A stretch of 64,000 bases of DNA, taken from contig WNNJ02000803.1 in assembly GCA_012934845.2 (NCBI GenBank), forward strand, positions 124,001 to 188,000. The letters run 5' to 3'. The stretch is from Pomphorhynchus laevis (lineage: Eukaryota; Acanthocephala; Palaeacanthocephala; Echinorhynchida; Pomphorhynchidae). The notes under the pieces are model-generated. The model was given only the letters and a program-made list of their open reading frames with translations. It was not told where the DNA came from and ran no database searches. The translations under genes and the position numbers were made by a program. Positions 62,295 to 64,000 of the stretch are shown here, piece by piece; the stretch's first letter is position 1; every line of letters begins with the position of its first letter.

Positions 62295-64000
62295 CAATTT
62301 TATAAATTGTATTTCAAAATCTTCTCCTACTGTCAATATCGGATAGTGACATATTTTTCAAAATTGGGCAAGTGAAGATATGCAGGTTAGATGCGCATTC
62401 ATTTTTGCAAAGAACACAAATGCACAAAGAGCACCGTGCATGTACTGGAATTCTAATAGCGCAGAATTTATCGTGATATCCATGGACAGATGCTCTCCAG
62501 ATCAGCGGTCTTTTCCTTGCACAGGGTTCTCTCCATTTAGTCTGTAAGAATGCCGGAGTAAGATAAAATTCAGAATCCAATGACGTCGTCTTTCGAAAGA
62601 ACATGTTCAGGTTAGTAGTAAATGATGCAGTGTGTTCAAGATTAAATGTTGAGCAGATGTATTTAGAGCAAGGTTCTAACGATGATAGTATCGCTATAAC
62701 CGATGAAGAACATTTTGGTGAGACTCCAACAATTCGCTTCACGAATCTCCATTGACACCTGTCCAACTGCTGAAAATTGAAGGGACTTAAATCCGACCAG
62801 ATAACTGGCAAAGCATATGAAACTATGGGAAGCAACATACTTCGAAAATACCGGAGGGCTCCTGAGAAAGATAAAGAACCTAAGTTTTTTGCATAAGAGG
62901 TTGCTACAACTAACTTCGAGGATTTACGATGTAGGTGTTCAGTAAATGACCATTTCGACGAAAGTAATACTCCCAAATAATTGTAACTATTGCAGAATTC
63001 TAAATCTACATTGCCTATTCTCAGCATGTCACATCGACGCAAAGGTCCACCTAACCGAAATTTAAGGGCTTTCGATTTATTTACATTCACCGTCAACTGA
63101 TTTGATAAACAATAGGATGACAGAGCATCTAACGCACTTTGAGCGGATAAAAGATCTTTGGCTAATATTACTAGATCGTCGGCATAGAGGGTACAAGAGA
63201 CTTCATTCGATGCATGACGAAGATGCATAGGCAAATCCATAACAAAAAAGGAAAATAATATAGGGCTGAGTGGATCTCCCTGTAAAACACCGCGATTAGC
63301 AAAAAAGAAATCAGAGGTGTTGATACCATCAGATACTTTAAGGCGATTAGGCTGAAGCACAGAATAAATAAGATACAAAAAGCGACCACTAACGGACACT
63401 CTGGTGGAAAGTTTATCCAGTAACAAAGAACGATTCACTGTGTCAAATGCTCGCTCAAAGTCAACAAAAGTAGCATACATCGGTTTACGATTAGCGAAAC
63501 AATTGGTGACTTCGTCACGGACATGCTTTATTGCATCGGACGTTGACCTTTTCGGGCGGAATCCATACTGCTCCGTAGGTAAGAGATGCTCGCGAAACTT
63601 AATAAGGCGCATATACATTATATGAGTCAATAACTTATAACTGTGATTCAATATCGCAATCCCCCTGTACGCATCCAGTGAATCATAGTCACCTTTGTCC
63701 TTATGCAGGATCTTAATTACACCGTCGCGCCACGAAATCGGAAACGGATGACCTGCAAGAAGTAGATTGAAAAGTTCTGTCCAGTAGTCTATCAAAATAT
63801 CGATAGTCGACTTTAACTGTTCTACGCATAATTGATCTAACCCGGCAGCTTTATGATCTTTTAAGATTGATAAGGATCTTACGACTTCAAATGGCGTAAA
63901 AGGTAGATTCAGAGGATCTGAACCGTATATTGAATTTATGTATGAAACTGAAGATAAACGTACAGGCATGTCTTCTAATATTGAATGGCGCAAAATAGAT
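62295..64000 (-). mobile_element. LINE with non-CR1 RT, running off the right edge
   Basis: The 3' end on the minus strand lies near 62295 (short UTR, no long A-run). The ORF is open from there to the window edge. Its RT belongs to none of the families above, and only this copy is present. Clade uncertain: the AYRGIAILN, GVLQGDPLSPILF and YC-x4-LTVN-x2-KSK motifs suggest an RTE/Ingi/I-like group, not CR1. Confidence 0.85.
62314..63993 (-). CDS. RT ORF with C-terminal Cys/His motif (partial)
   Basis: 559 codons open, apparently continuing beyond the window. RT: ILKDHKAAGLDQLCVEQLK, DAYRGIAILNHSYKLLTHIM, TEQYGFRPKRSTSDAIKHV, MYATFVDFERAFDTVNRSLL, NRGVLQGDPLSPILFSFFV, VSCTLYADDLVILAKDLL (both Asp kept), YCLSNQLTVNVNKSKALKF, YNYLGVLLSSKWSFTEHL. 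C-terminus: RCSLCICVLCKNECASNLH then IFTCPIL, a C-x2-C...H...C cluster probably binding zinc and nucleic acid. No stop or shift within the visible part, so it looks young. An N-terminal endonuclease, if any, lies outside. Confidence 0.9.
   Translation of the reverse strand: MRHSILEDMPVRLSSVSYINSIYGSDPLNLPFTPFEVVRSLSILKDHKAAGLDQLCVEQLKSTIDILIDYWTELFNLLLAGHPFPISWRDGVIKILHKDKGDYDSLDAYRGIAILNHSYKLLTHIMYMRLIKFREHLLPTEQYGFRPKRSTSDAIKHVRDEVTNCFANRKPMYATFVDFERAFDTVNRSLLLDKLSTRVSVSGRFLYLIYSVLQPNRLKVSDGINTSDFFFANRGVLQGDPLSPILFSFFVMDLPMHLRHASNEVSCTLYADDLVILAKDLLSAQSALDALSSYCLSNQLTVNVNKSKALKFRLGGPLRRCDMLRIGNVDLEFCNSYNYLGVLLSSKWSFTEHLHRKSSKLVVATSYAKNLGSLSFSGALRYFRSMLLPIVSYALPVIWSDLSPFNFQQLDRCQWRFVKRIVGVSPKCSSSVIAILSSLEPCSKYICSTFNLEHTASFTTNLNMFFRKTTSLDSEFYLTPAFLQTKWREPCARKRPLIWRASVHGYHDKFCAIRIPVHARCSLCICVLCKNECASNLHIFTCPILKNMSLSDIDSRRRF

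Noticed and set aside
1-64000. A host gene cluster or a prokaryotic-style operon
   Set aside because: Every supported coding region is an RT element, apart from the weak frame at 31677. There are no ribosome binding sites or operon spacing, and the content is eukaryotic.
1-64000. LTR retroelements or capsid-bearing elements
   Set aside because: I searched for protease, integrase and capsid motifs and for paired long direct repeats and found none. The RTs are all LINE or PLE type.

Overview
The window is an AT-rich eukaryotic retroelement graveyard. Almost every coding signal on either strand comes from a reverse-transcriptase (RT) element, and I could not recognise one intact host gene, rRNA or functional tRNA. 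CR1-type LINEs, LINE-like elements with a restriction-like endonuclease (R2/NeSL style), Penelope-like elements (PLEs), RTE-like relics and a tRNA-headed SINE together point to an animal, most likely an invertebrate. The sequence does not let me name the lineage.

Labels used below. Families A and A' are two related CR1-like LINEs sharing a 3' hairpin. Families B, C, D, E and F are further CR1/jockey-type LINEs; C, E and F keep (TAA)n tails. REL is an RT family with a Cys-rich N-terminal finger, the signature RTxGxxGPSGxxAxxW, a YADD RT, a C-x-C-x(7)-H-x(3)-C knuckle and a C-terminal restriction-like nuclease. PHD-REL is a single element with an N-terminal PHD finger and the same type of C-terminal nuclease. 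PLE-1 (Penelope type, GIY-YIG remnants) and PLE-2 are two PLE-like RT lineages. HP is a palindromic repeat of about 0.5 kb. SINE-h is a tRNA-headed SINE.

Layout. 0.4-6.2 kb: A copy, chimeric B/A/C block with a 74-bp inverted duplication. 6.3-12.6 kb: HP, A copy, two REL copies, half HP. 12.8-19.9 kb: D (minus), then nearly intact C (plus). 19.9-26.0 kb: REL copies on the minus strand, one nearly full length. 26.0-32.5 kb: A and REL fragments, nearly intact A', a small broken secreted-like reading frame, an REL scrap. 32.5-40.5 kb: E full length, an RTE relic, A pieces head to head. 40.5-46.8 kb: PLE-1, SINE-h, HP, a strong palindrome, a decayed REL copy with HP inside. 48.2-51.4 kb: PHD-REL. 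51.5-56.5 kb: PLE-2, F, PLE-2. 56.6-62.3 kb: inverted repeats with hammerhead-like boxes, PLE end, REL copy, SINE-h, HP, PLE-2. 62.3-64 kb: another LINE RT running off the edge.

The most interesting signals are non-coding. (1) A short leader box, TTTGAGATAAATAACATAC, lies upstream of the first ORF in elements of unrelated RT classes. (2) HP can form an interleaved (pseudoknot) pairing. (3) SINE-h has a hairpin with compensatory changes next to hammerhead-like boxes. (4) PLE-associated inverted repeats carry hammerhead-like boxes on both arms. (5) A and A' share a 3' hairpin with a compensatory base-pair change. All alignments were made by eye.
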